From assembly GCF_022810445.1 (NCBI RefSeq), contig NZ_JAACGD010000008.1, forward strand, positions 1 to 16,362: a stretch of DNA of 16,362 nucleotides. The letters are read 5' to 3'. The position numbers and the translations under genes are program-made. The number at the start of each line of letters is the position of its first letter. The first letter of the stretch is position 1. This DNA is from Candidatus Cardinium sp. cBcalN2. GTDB taxonomy: Bacteria; Bacteroidota; Bacteroidia; Cytophagales; Amoebophilaceae. Below are positions 1 through 6,726 of this stretch, in pieces. The notes under the pieces are model-generated. The model was given only the letters and a program-made list of their open reading frames with translations. It did no database searches and was not told the origin of the DNA.

Positions 1-18
1 ACTGCGCTGAACGGCTAC

Positions 19-143
19 CTGTTTTTCTTTATCATCTGTAAGCCATGCTTGCTGATCGCAACTATTTTACAAGAGGCGTTTTGACTAGCTCATCCCATAG
101 CCTTGAACGCATACAGTCTATCGCAGGATATACAAAAACGCCT
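19..143 (+). repeat. Dispersed intergenic repeat, copy 1 (module A)
   Basis: This non-coding block lies just beyond the 3' end of the CvpA-family gene. It matches 9003-9103 closely: both open with ctgtttttct and share tgcttgctgatcg (46-58 and 9030-9042), tattttacaag (63-73 and 9047-9057) and a following ggcgtttt. Both then continue to a tgaacg.atac motif (103 and 9090). The reverse complement of 3126-3231 matches it too, including a ggatat...aacgcc end (126-142). An internal inverted pair, aggcgtttt (74-82) and aaaacgcct (135-143), could form a long-range stem. No reading frame is preserved. It could be a decayed MITE-like element or a REP-like sequence. Confidence 0.6.
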
Positions 144-144
144 T

Positions 145-672
145 CTACTGACATTTTCTTTTGAGTTGCCCCCAGTGCTTCAATGGATAAAAATGATCTA
201 TAGATGTGAAGGATTGTAAAATTTTTGGAACAATAGGTTCCAATAGTGGGAACAATAGACTATTATCTATGCAATATTTCGGCAAGGCAGCAAAGTCTAA
301 ACAACCACAGCAATAAATTAACAAACTGATAAAAAATGCTACTTTACATAACCCAAATAGCCCCCCTAATAGGTTATCAAACATACCCAATAGGGTAATC
401 ATTAACATACCCTTAATTAACTTGGTTAATAGATAAATGATCAGTACACCTATAAATAGCATCAGGATAGCTAAACAAATAGGTAGAAAAGTAGCTAGAG
501 GAGGTACCTTGTCTTCTATAATAGGTAGCAAAGTATAAAATAAAGTTACCCCTTTTATGCAACCCAATACCAATAGCGAAGAGGAAATTAATTCTACAAT
601 AAAACCTTTTTTAAATCCATTATACCCACCCCAAATAAGTGGTACCATGAGTATTATATCAAAAACATTCAT
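145..672 (-). CDS. CvpA-family inner-membrane protein
   Basis: A 175-residue hydrophobic protein that I place in the CvpA family (named for E. coli colicin V production protein; the role in Bacteroidota is poorly defined). It begins MNVFDIILM, followed by a short glycine-rich GGYNGFKKG stretch at residues 15-23, which is the usual CvpA opening. Hydrophobic segments lie at about 1-14, 24-45, 64-83 and 106-122, giving roughly four membrane spans. The tail after residue 130 is soluble and ends in basic residues. I chose the ATG at 672; a longer reading frame would need a TTG at 693. No Shine-Dalgarno sequence is visible. It sits 46 bases downstream of the SIMPL-domain gene on the same strand, so the two probably form an operon. 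The family call rests on the N-terminal pattern and topology. Confidence 0.75.
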   Translation of the reverse strand: MNVFDIILMVPLIWGGYNGFKKGFIVELISSSLLVLGCIKGVTLFYTLLPIIEDKVPPLATFLPICLAILMLFIGVLIIYLLTKLIKGMLMITLLGMFDNLLGGLFGLCKVAFFISLLIYCCGCLDFAALPKYCIDNSLLFPLLEPIVPKILQSFTSIDHFYPLKHWGQLKRKCQ

Positions 673-718
673 AATCAACGCGCTAATTAGCAACAGAAGT
701 AGCGTTTCAAAAAGCAGT

Positions 719-1405
719 TTATTGAATAGCGTATTCCATCTGATTCACTACACGAACCCGTTTTTTAGTAGGTATATGGGTATCTTCAATAGCAAAAGCA
801 CCTTGCGTTGCTCTACGCAACATGCCTAGGCATACACCTGAATCACTAGCAAGCTGCTCAGCAGCTTTTTTCCCATTTATAGTGGCCTCTTGAATCATAG
901 ATGGCTTAATGGTATTTAAGTTTGTAAAGATAAACTTAGCTGGCCCATCCCATTTAGGGTAGGTTAGACGGACGCCCATTTTCATGATTTCCTGAGATTT
1001 CTGTACCGTCTGATAGATTAAATTTATATTTGGTGAATCTACGACGACCTGCATATTGACTGAATATCTAAGGCTTTGGGAATCATATTTTCCACGATCA
1101 TGTAATTCAGGAGCGCCATATATAATTTCCTTACCTGCAAATCCTTGCTTTTTTAAAAAAGCAATCAATAACTGTGTTTGTTTTTTAATTTGTGCATTAA
1201 CGCGCCCTAAGTCATTATCCACTGCCTCAAATTTAATAGTCCATATACCTATAGTCGCATCCACTTCTCTTTCTGCTAGCCCTTTTATGCTGACAGATCG
1301 TAGATTGCTTGTACGGCTATGATAAAAAGATAAACTAAAAATAATGCTACTTACCACTAAGCCTATACTCAAGATAATAGCTGCTTTAAATCTGTTTTTA
1401 TCCAT
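719..1405 (-). CDS. SIMPL-domain (DUF541) envelope protein
   Basis: A 228-residue protein with one N-terminal membrane anchor or uncleaved signal (about residues 8-27), followed by a SIMPL/DUF541 domain in the periplasm. Family traits visible are the opening strand SVSIKGLAEREVDAT (38-51), IWTIKFEA (54-61), the middle stretch around YSVNMQVVV (114-122), and the C-terminal helix with EATINGKKAAEQLA (173-186). Its length is typical for the family. SIMPL proteins (E. coli YggE is a relative) form periplasmic oligomers, and their biochemical role is not settled. The start is the ATG at 1405, with no rival in-frame start nearby. It is the first gene of a probable two-gene unit with the CvpA-family gene and lies beyond the terminator of the preceding minus-strand gene. 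Confidence 0.85.
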   Translation of the reverse strand: MDKNRFKAAIILSIGLVVSSIIFSLSFYHSRTSNLRSVSIKGLAEREVDATIGIWTIKFEAVDNDLGRVNAQIKKQTQLLIAFLKKQGFAGKEIIYGAPELHDRGKYDSQSLRYSVNMQVVVDSPNINLIYQTVQKSQEIMKMGVRLTYPKWDGPAKFIFTNLNTIKPSMIQEATINGKKAAEQLASDSGVCLGMLRRATQGAFAIEDTHIPTKKRVRVVNQMEYAIQ

Positions 1406-1509
1406 TTAATGTGTTGTGTTTAGGGTTATAGTTTACTATTTACTTATTTATAGTTTTTTAATTTTTTTGAGAGATTATTTGCTGAGACTTAATATAGGAA
1501 CAATAAAAA

Positions 1510-1556
1510 AATAAAAAAATTTTTGTATAAAAAGCATGCCTTATATAAAGGCATGC
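1510..1556 (-). terminator. Rho-independent terminator of the 1608-2876 gene
   Basis: A perfect 9-bp stem, gcatgcctt (1534-1542) with aaggcatgc (1548-1556), closes a 5-base loop. Read on the minus strand it is followed at once by TTTTTATACAAAAATTTTTTT. It lies about 50 bases after the stop codon of the outer-membrane-like gene, which is the expected layout for intrinsic termination. It separates that gene from the SIMPL/CvpA pair. Confidence 0.8.
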
Positions 1557-1607
1557 CTTGAGATTAACTTAGATTCAGTTTAATCCAATAAAAAACAGTA
1601 GATAAAT

Positions 1608-2876
1608 TTATTTTAAACTAAACTTTATGCTTCCAGCTAATTTGTGTTGAGGCTTTTTATTTTCTTTATCATCTACTCTAGATTCTTGTACTAAACTATA
1701 TCCACCAGAAAGCGTCAAGTATTTGTTGGCTTGGTAAGTAATATTGGGTACTACATTCCACTGGGAGAGAAAAGCTATAACTGGCTTTTCTGACTTTTCT
1801 GAATCTTCTAATGTTTTAAGGTAAGATCCTCTAATAGAAAATGTCCATTCAGGTGTGACAGCGTATTCTAGCGTACCTCCAACACCAAATGCATCAATAG
1901 AAGACAAATCTGACTTGTTCCTATCTATATAGTAGGCCGCAGACATTTCTTTACGTTCATCATCTTGCTGAATCGCTGAGAGCCCTGTTAAGTAATCACC
2001 TAGACCCAAAACATAAGCACCTTGGCCTGTAACTGTAAATTTTTTAGGAACCACTTGGTATTGAATGCCTAGATGGCCACCGTAGGTAGTACAGCATTTA
2101 ATGGGCAATTTTGTTGCATCAGGATCAGTACTATGTGTATAGTCTGTGTAACGTCCTAATCCACTCAAAGCTATATTAACATGGTCGGTAACAATGCCTA
2201 AGTTTACACCAATGGCTGGCAAACTATTTCTTATTTTGAAGGCCCGCTCCTTATTTTTTGAATCATCTAATTCATTAAATAGTGGTTTATCTTTATCTTT
2301 TTTTTTATCATATCTTTTTTTCGTTTTATCAAACAAACCCACTTCTAGTGCAACAGGCTTTTCAATAGCACAGCCGAATCGGAACCAATCAAATGTATGT
2401 TCATACTTTATTTGTAAAACACTTGCGCTTGGAGAGATCAGGAGCCAAGGATCTGCTTTTTCATAACCGAAAATAGTAGCAGTTTGGCCAATGGTTACCA
2501 TCTTACCAATGGTGACAGCCGCATGCTTAATGCCAAGTTCTTTACCTCCCCCCCAACCAGCAGTTATATGAAGGGTTGTAGTCTTGCTACAGCAAGCTGT
2601 TGGCACCTCTGCTTTAAATGTTAAACCGGCTCCAGGACTATTTTTAGTTGACCATTGATCGTCTTGCCATGTAATGGTAGGGTTTATGGTAACAGAAGCA
2701 CCCAATTTTAGGCAATGGTCTGATTGATCTTCATCTTTGGCTTTGTGCTTATCATTTTTTTCCTTAATGATTGCTAGGTGATCTACCTCATCATCATATT
2801 CATCAGCACATACAGGATGTATGATGCTATTACCAAAGAGTAAACCAAGTAAAGCGATTTTAATTTTCATAGCCAT
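1608..2876 (-). CDS. Probable outer-membrane beta-barrel protein, family not recognised
   Basis: A 422-residue secreted protein starting MAMKIKIALLGL. Its signal peptide has a likely SPase I site after residue 24 (..HPVCA|DEYDD); the cysteine is not in a lipobox. A strongly charged Lys/Asp/Glu linker follows (about 25-54). The rest reads as alternating amphipathic strands separated by polar turns, for example GIQYQVVPKKFTVTGQGAYV, WTFSIRGSYL and LTLSGGYSLV, and ends KFSLK, consistent with a porin-like barrel. A Lys/Asp-rich insertion lies at about 184-210. There are two Cys-Cys pairs (95-96 and 261-262). I used the ATG at 2876; the ATG at 2870 is equally plausible. It is a single-gene unit with its own terminator. 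Substrate and function cannot be read from the sequence. Confidence 0.7.
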   Translation of the reverse strand: MAMKIKIALLGLLFGNSIIHPVCADEYDDEVDHLAIIKEKNDKHKAKDEDQSDHCLKLGASVTINPTITWQDDQWSTKNSPGAGLTFKAEVPTACCSKTTTLHITAGWGGGKELGIKHAAVTIGKMVTIGQTATIFGYEKADPWLLISPSASVLQIKYEHTFDWFRFGCAIEKPVALEVGLFDKTKKRYDKKKDKDKPLFNELDDSKNKERAFKIRNSLPAIGVNLGIVTDHVNIALSGLGRYTDYTHSTDPDATKLPIKCCTTYGGHLGIQYQVVPKKFTVTGQGAYVLGLGDYLTGLSAIQQDDERKEMSAAYYIDRNKSDLSSIDAFGVGGTLEYAVTPEWTFSIRGSYLKTLEDSEKSEKPVIAFLSQWNVVPNITYQANKYLTLSGGYSLVQESRVDDKENKKPQHKLAGSIKFSLK

Positions 2877-3125
2877 AAATAGGTTAAAATTATACAATAT
2901 AAAACTACAGCATAGGCTTCTTAAGCTCTTTTACCTTTGAAAAAAGAGGCTAAAAAGGAACTACTTATCTAACTGAGGGATTGGCTGTTTCTAAACAAAA
3001 ACAATTGTAAATAAACTGAAATGCCAAATAGCTAGAGCCATTATAATAAATATAATACTGCAAAGCAAATATTTGTAAGGAAAAATGCATCTATTCAGTG
3101 GAGTGGTTTTTAGGCAAAAATATTT

Positions 3126-3231
3126 TGGCGTTATTTGATATCCATTCACTACTGTGGCAGCATTGCATTAAAAAAACGCCCCTTGTAAAAATTGGTGATC
3201 AGAAAGCATAGCTTACAATAAACAAAAACAG
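3126..3231 (-). repeat. Dispersed intergenic repeat, copy 2 (module A, inverted)
   Basis: Read on the minus strand this block starts ctgttttt, continues through tgtaagct.tgctttctgatc and ttttacaaggggcgttttt, and ends ggatatcaaataacgcc. The same order of blocks is found at 19-143 and, for the first two thirds, at 9003-9067. The exact core ttacaaggggcgttttt is shared with 9051-9067. It forms an imperfect inverted repeat with 3261-3316. Confidence 0.6.
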
Positions 3232-3260
3232 TTGCAGGGAGGGGGTTCAAGGGGTGACTC

Positions 3261-3316
3261 CTGTTTTTCCAGCTGTAAGCTGTGTTTGGAGCCAATTTTT
3301 GCACAGGGCTTGATTT
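3261..3316 (+). repeat. Dispersed intergenic repeat, copy 3 (module A, partial)
   Basis: A shorter direct copy of module A: ctgttttt, then cagctgtaagct, gccaattttt and cagggc...atttttt. It pairs with the inverted copy at 3171-3231: tgtaagct.tg and ccaattttt occur in both arms. Together they make an imperfect palindrome with arms of roughly 60 bases around a G-rich spacer of about 29 bases. The 5' half also contains cagctgtaag, seen identically at 9018-9027. Confidence 0.5.
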
Positions 3317-3351
3317 TTTGCTTACTTTTTATCAAAAAAAGTAAGATAAAA

Positions 3352-3432
3352 ATGCCTTACAGCTTACATTTACCAATGGTAGTCAGCCTTACATTGCCGC
3401 CATTGCCTGAAGAGATACGGAAAAATGAATAG
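3352..3432 (+). repeat. Dispersed repeat module B, copy 1, with mini-ORF
   Basis: The string ttacagcttacat, one variable base, then taccaatggt occurs at 3357-3380 and again at 9151-9174, and similarity continues through cgccattgc.tgaa. In both places the block directly follows an in-frame ATG and can be read as a peptide of 26-27 residues: M-x-YSLHLPMV at the start, stop at 3430-3432 here and 9227-9229 there. The nucleotide differences inside tta/cta and gta/gtg are silent in this frame. I do not claim it is translated; it may simply be two copies of a decayed element. Confidence 0.45.
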
Positions 3433-3571
3433 AGTTGTTTGAAAACCCTATTTGTAATGAGCCTTATTTAGGACAAGCCCAGTAGCGCACCGCAGCATAT
3501 TAAATGTATTGAAGGAGCATAAACAAGTTTCAAGACCAAAAGTGCCATTAGCAATAAGTTTTGCAAGCGGT

Positions 3572-5176
3572 CTAATCTAGATCTAGCAAATCTTGTAACC
3601 CTTCTACCTTGCTTAAGTCATTTGGTTTACGGTTGTTATTTTGATAATCTTGATTTGTTAAATCATTAGATGACTTATACTTAGCAAATCGTATGGCTAG
3701 CCCTAGCTGCAGATAAATAGCGGGTTGCTTATAATGAATGTTATAATTATGAGGTGTATCATTAGAAAACTGTTTAAATTTTTGCAACTCCATGGCAAGG
3801 CGTGTGGTACATGCAAGATAGTTAGTAAGCTGCTGCTCATACCCTAACCCGAAATTATAGGCTAGTGCTTGATGGATATAATCTCCAAAGCCTACTAGGT
3901 TAGGTAAAACAGTGTCCAAATGATGCACACGAAATATACGAATGTCTGTAAAAAATCTATAGTTTTCATTATTAAATGGGTACCAGCCGAGTTTAGCAAA
4001 CCATCTTCCTTGCGTAGACCATTTTTTATTCGGTATATATTCTTTATGATCTATGGTTTCATCGTTATGAACCAATTGATTGGTAGCATTAAAGACTATT
4101 TCTCTACCAATCCCCACAAGCAGTCGCTTCCACAGGGTATATTGTATGCCTAATGTAATGGGAATAGCCCATCCTTTACCTTTAAATGTTGCATTTTCAG
4201 CACTACCTTGTGTTATACGCGGATCAGATAGATTAAAATCTGCTAGCTTATAACGTGAAAGCGTATCATAAAACCAATTGGGCTGATATATTTCATCTGT
4301 GTTAGTTTTGAAAAAGTATTCATTGTTTTCTCTTTGGAGTAAATGCATCTCTTCCAAATAGTTGGTGTAAAACACAGCTCCAGGGCCTATCGTGAAATCA
4401 AGTGATAAGTTAGCCCATGGACTTTCTTTTTGGTCAAGATTGGGTTGCTTGGCTAATGTGTGAACACCCAGCAGTTCTTCCAATAACTCATCTGTAGCTA
4501 GATCACTAAACTGGTTGCTACGATCTGTTGGAGCTGATTCTTGTATAGCAGTAGCAGGCGAATGGTTATTTATCTGGGTGTTGGTTTGTTGCAAATAGGA
4601 TATAAGGCTAACCTTGTGCCAGGTTTGATTTGAGACATCATATGCCCAAAAGTTCATATAAGGTTTACCATAGCGCTTTAGATCTATTGGTTTATTTCCC
4701 AAAGACTCGGTTATAACTTTAAAAGATTTGATTCTTACCCATGTTTGACCTATGGGATCATAGGCATAAAAATTTTTTATTTTTTCATATTCATCTAAAA
4801 TAGTTACACTTTTTTGATCATCATCAGCTGGTTCTATTGGCTGAAGTAACGTTTGGTTCAGTATAGCTCGACTAGTTGAATCGTTGGCTTGATTTTGCTG
4901 AGTAGATCGTTTAGCAGAAGCCTCTACTTCTGGTTGTTGCAAGTGATATGTTTTTTGATGATCAAAATAGGCAAATAGGTTATTTTCTTTACTTATTTTA
5001 GATAAGCTTTGCTTGCAAAATTTTGTTATCTTTTGTAAGGTTATAATTGAATCGCTACTCAATATCTCTTTTGCTATGCCCTCATCATAGTTAGTAAACA
5101 AGCAAAAAATAAAACTACAAATAGCTTTTAATAAAAAAGATGTTGTATTACGTTTAAACGGATTGGTGCATTCCAT
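3572..5176 (-). CDS. Probable outer-membrane protein with duplicated YD..QTW motif
   Basis: A 534-residue protein with a hydrophobic N-terminal segment (about 11-28, LLKAICSFIFCLF) that may be a signal peptide. Residues 36-250 are polar and low in complexity. They contain a two-fold repeat 40 residues apart: NFYAYDPIGQTWVRIKSFKV at 135-154 and NFWAYDVSNQTWHKVSLISY at 175-194. Residues 255-500 read as amphipathic strands with aromatic girdles (LSLDFTIGPGAVFYTNY, IPITLGIQYTLW, FTDIRIFRV, YNFGLGYEQQL, AIYLQLGLAIRF), consistent with a small beta-barrel. A polar tail of about 35 residues ends LLDLD. The start is the ATG at 5176. I do not recognise the family; an OmpA-like or PorV-like barrel fused to a soluble repeat region is a guess. 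Confidence 0.65.
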   Translation of the reverse strand: MECTNPFKRNTTSFLLKAICSFIFCLFTNYDEGIAKEILSSDSIITLQKITKFCKQSLSKISKENNLFAYFDHQKTYHLQQPEVEASAKRSTQQNQANDSTSRAILNQTLLQPIEPADDDQKSVTILDEYEKIKNFYAYDPIGQTWVRIKSFKVITESLGNKPIDLKRYGKPYMNFWAYDVSNQTWHKVSLISYLQQTNTQINNHSPATAIQESAPTDRSNQFSDLATDELLEELLGVHTLAKQPNLDQKESPWANLSLDFTIGPGAVFYTNYLEEMHLLQRENNEYFFKTNTDEIYQPNWFYDTLSRYKLADFNLSDPRITQGSAENATFKGKGWAIPITLGIQYTLWKRLLVGIGREIVFNATNQLVHNDETIDHKEYIPNKKWSTQGRWFAKLGWYPFNNENYRFFTDIRIFRVHHLDTVLPNLVGFGDYIHQALAYNFGLGYEQQLTNYLACTTRLAMELQKFKQFSNDTPHNYNIHYKQPAIYLQLGLAIRFAKYKSSNDLTNQDYQNNNRKPNDLSKVEGLQDLLDLD

Positions 5177-5485
5177 AATTATTATTAAATTAATTTTTAC
5201 TATTGGGTAAGTTGTTATGCTTGAATTATTTGTAATTAGCTTTTAATCCTTATTTTCTTCCAAGGCTATTATGATACTACGCAAAGTTAAACAAAAATTT
5301 GGTTGGTAAGGTCCTCTAATTTTGGCTTTTTAGGTGGATTTAGGTTATTTTTCCGCTTAATATTAATCTAATAGTTCTTCATGAATTATACAAGCCTGCC
5401 ATACTTGAGCCTCTTTAGGAGGCAAAAACGCCGCTTGTAACATAGTCACTTTCCGTAACTTTTTAATGCCCTGAAAGCAGACTTC
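5177..5485. other. Non-coding spacer between mraY and the 3572-5176 gene
   Basis: About 0.3 kb with no credible reading frame. It should hold the promoter of the 3572-5176 gene near 5177-5260, but no clear promoter boxes are visible. A small hairpin, gcctc (5409-5413) with gaggc (5419-5423), sits 63 bases after the mraY stop. It has no U-run on the minus strand, so it is a weak terminator candidate at best. A short remnant of repeat module A follows at 5424-5443. Confidence 0.5.
5424..5443 (-). repeat. Short remnant of repeat module A
   Basis: On the minus strand this reads ttacaagcggcgttttt, one mismatch from ttacaaggggcgttttt at 9051-9067 and in the reverse complement of 3171-3189. Similarity outside this core is poor, so it may be a truncated copy or a short motif in its own right. 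Confidence 0.4.
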
Positions 5486-6712
5486 TCATCTCACCTTTAA
5501 AGTCACTAAGGTAGCGATAGCCAATAAAATACTAATAATTAAAAAGCGTGTTACAATCTTTGATTCATGCCATCCTAATTTCTGATAATGGTGGTGAAGT
5601 GGTGCCATTTTAAAGATTCTTTTACCTATACCATAACGCTTTTTGGTAAATTTAAAATAAGTGGTTTGCAAGATAACAGAGAGATTTTCTATTAAGAATA
5701 TACCACATAGTAACGGAATTAGTAACTCTTTGCGAATACAAATAGCCACTACCGCAATAACCGCCCCAATAGCTAAGCTTCCAGTATCTCCCATAAAGAT
5801 TTGTGCCGGATAGGCATTATACCAAAGAAACCCCATACATGATCCCACAAATGCACAGCAAAATATAGTCAGTTCTCCCAAATTTGGGATGTACATAATA
5901 TTTAAATACTTGGCAAATATGATGTGGCCCGATAAATAAGCAAGAATAGCCAATGTAGTACCAACAATTACAGATGTACTGGCTGTTAATCCATCAAGAC
6001 CATCTGTTAAATTAGAGCCATTGGAAACAGCAGCAATAATAAAAGCTACAATAGCCATATAAACCATCCATGTATAAGCTGCGTTACCCAGTAAGAGGCC
6101 CGTTATTTGTGCGTAATCTAGTTCATTGCCTTTAAAAAAAGGAATGGTTGTTTTGGTAGATTTTGTATCTTTATATGGTGGGCAAACGGTATCCACAGGC
6201 TCAGTAGTTATGGCATGAGCAGGTATCGATAACTCACGTATGACTACATGCTTATTTAGATAAAGGGTCATACTTACAATAAAACCTAAAACCATTTGGC
6301 CCAATAGTTTAATCCATCCATTTAGTCCACGTTTTTGTTTTTTAAACACCTTGATATAATCATCCAAAAAGCCAACCAGCCCCATCCAAATTGTAGTAAT
6401 TAATAAGAGGATGATGTATATGTTATGTAACTTGGAAAAGAGCAATGTGGGTAGCACTGTGGCCAGTATAATAAGTATACCTCCCATAGTAGGTGTACTA
6501 AGTTTTTTTTCTGATTCGTTGAACCCTAGTGGTCTATTGGACTCGATTACTTGTTTGCTACTTAAGTAGCTTATAAAAGCTTGCCCTAGTAGAAAAATGA
6601 TGGTAAAGGAGCTCAGGGTGGCCATAGCAGCCCGAAAAGAAATGTACTTAAAGAGCCCTGTCCCAGGCCACTGAAATGTGGCATGCAGGTACTTGAATAA
6701 ATAATATAGCAT
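5486..6712 (-). CDS. mraY: Phospho-N-acetylmuramoyl-pentapeptide transferase (MraY)
   Basis: This integral membrane enzyme transfers phospho-MurNAc-pentapeptide from UDP to undecaprenyl phosphate, making lipid I. All hallmark motifs are intact: STPTMGG (72-78), the Asp pair in FLDDYIK (115-121), NLTDGLDGL (234-242), FMGDTGSLA (306-314) and the cytoplasmic PLHHHYQ (371-377). About ten hydrophobic segments are visible. At 408 residues it is longer than the E. coli enzyme (360); the extra length lies mostly in a polar loop at about 160-200, as in other Bacteroidota. The start is the ATG at 6712. The gene lies 14 bases after the acyl-CoA ligase on the same strand and is not beside other mur/fts genes in this window. 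Intact motifs argue that it is functional, so lipid-linked peptidoglycan precursor synthesis is probably retained. Confidence 0.97.
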   Translation of the reverse strand: MLYYLFKYLHATFQWPGTGLFKYISFRAAMATLSSFTIIFLLGQAFISYLSSKQVIESNRPLGFNESEKKLSTPTMGGILIILATVLPTLLFSKLHNIYIILLLITTIWMGLVGFLDDYIKVFKKQKRGLNGWIKLLGQMVLGFIVSMTLYLNKHVVIRELSIPAHAITTEPVDTVCPPYKDTKSTKTTIPFFKGNELDYAQITGLLLGNAAYTWMVYMAIVAFIIAAVSNGSNLTDGLDGLTASTSVIVGTTLAILAYLSGHIIFAKYLNIMYIPNLGELTIFCCAFVGSCMGFLWYNAYPAQIFMGDTGSLAIGAVIAVVAICIRKELLIPLLCGIFLIENLSVILQTTYFKFTKKRYGIGKRIFKMAPLHHHYQKLGWHESKIVTRFLIISILLAIATLVTLKVR

Positions 6713-6726
6713 ATAGGCCCCTTTAT

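Larger units (their letters stand above)
2877..3571. other. 0.7 kb non-coding region between two minus-strand genes
   Basis: This stretch separates the start of the 1608-2876 gene from the stop of the 3572-5176 gene. Bases 2877-3125 should hold the promoter and leader of the 1608-2876 gene. I looked for the Bacteroidota TAnnTTTG and TTG boxes and found no convincing pair. Bases 3126-3432 hold repeat modules listed separately. Bases 3433-3571 show nothing I can interpret. A perfect 10-bp hairpin, cttacttttt (3321-3330) with aaaaagtaag (3336-3345), lies inside the repeat area; it has no clean U-run after it on either strand. Plus-strand frames here are short, lack a recognisable start context and are not supported as genes, apart from the mini-ORF noted at 3352-3432. 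Confidence 0.6.

Noticed and set aside
557-829. Plus-strand frames opposite the CvpA and SIMPL genes, and similar antisense frames across the other genes
   Set aside because: They lie antisense to well-supported genes, show no recognisable domain and no start context.
3232-3260. G-rich spacer (ggg, ggggg, gggg) as a possible G-quadruplex
   Set aside because: Only three separate G-runs of three or more are present, so a standard four-run quadruplex is not supported.
3236-3262. gggttcaagg string resembling a tRNA T-loop
   Set aside because: No matching acceptor, D or anticodon stems could be drawn around it.
3232-3432. A 66-codon plus-strand frame in the spacer, cysteine-rich
   Set aside because: It has no ATG start, spans two distinct repeat modules and a hairpin, and has no homologous long frame in the other repeat copies. 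Only its last 26 codons are discussed, as the module B mini-ORF.
5409-5423. gcctc/gaggc hairpin as the mraY terminator
   Set aside because: The stem is only 5 bp and the minus strand continues TCAAGTATGG with no U-run.
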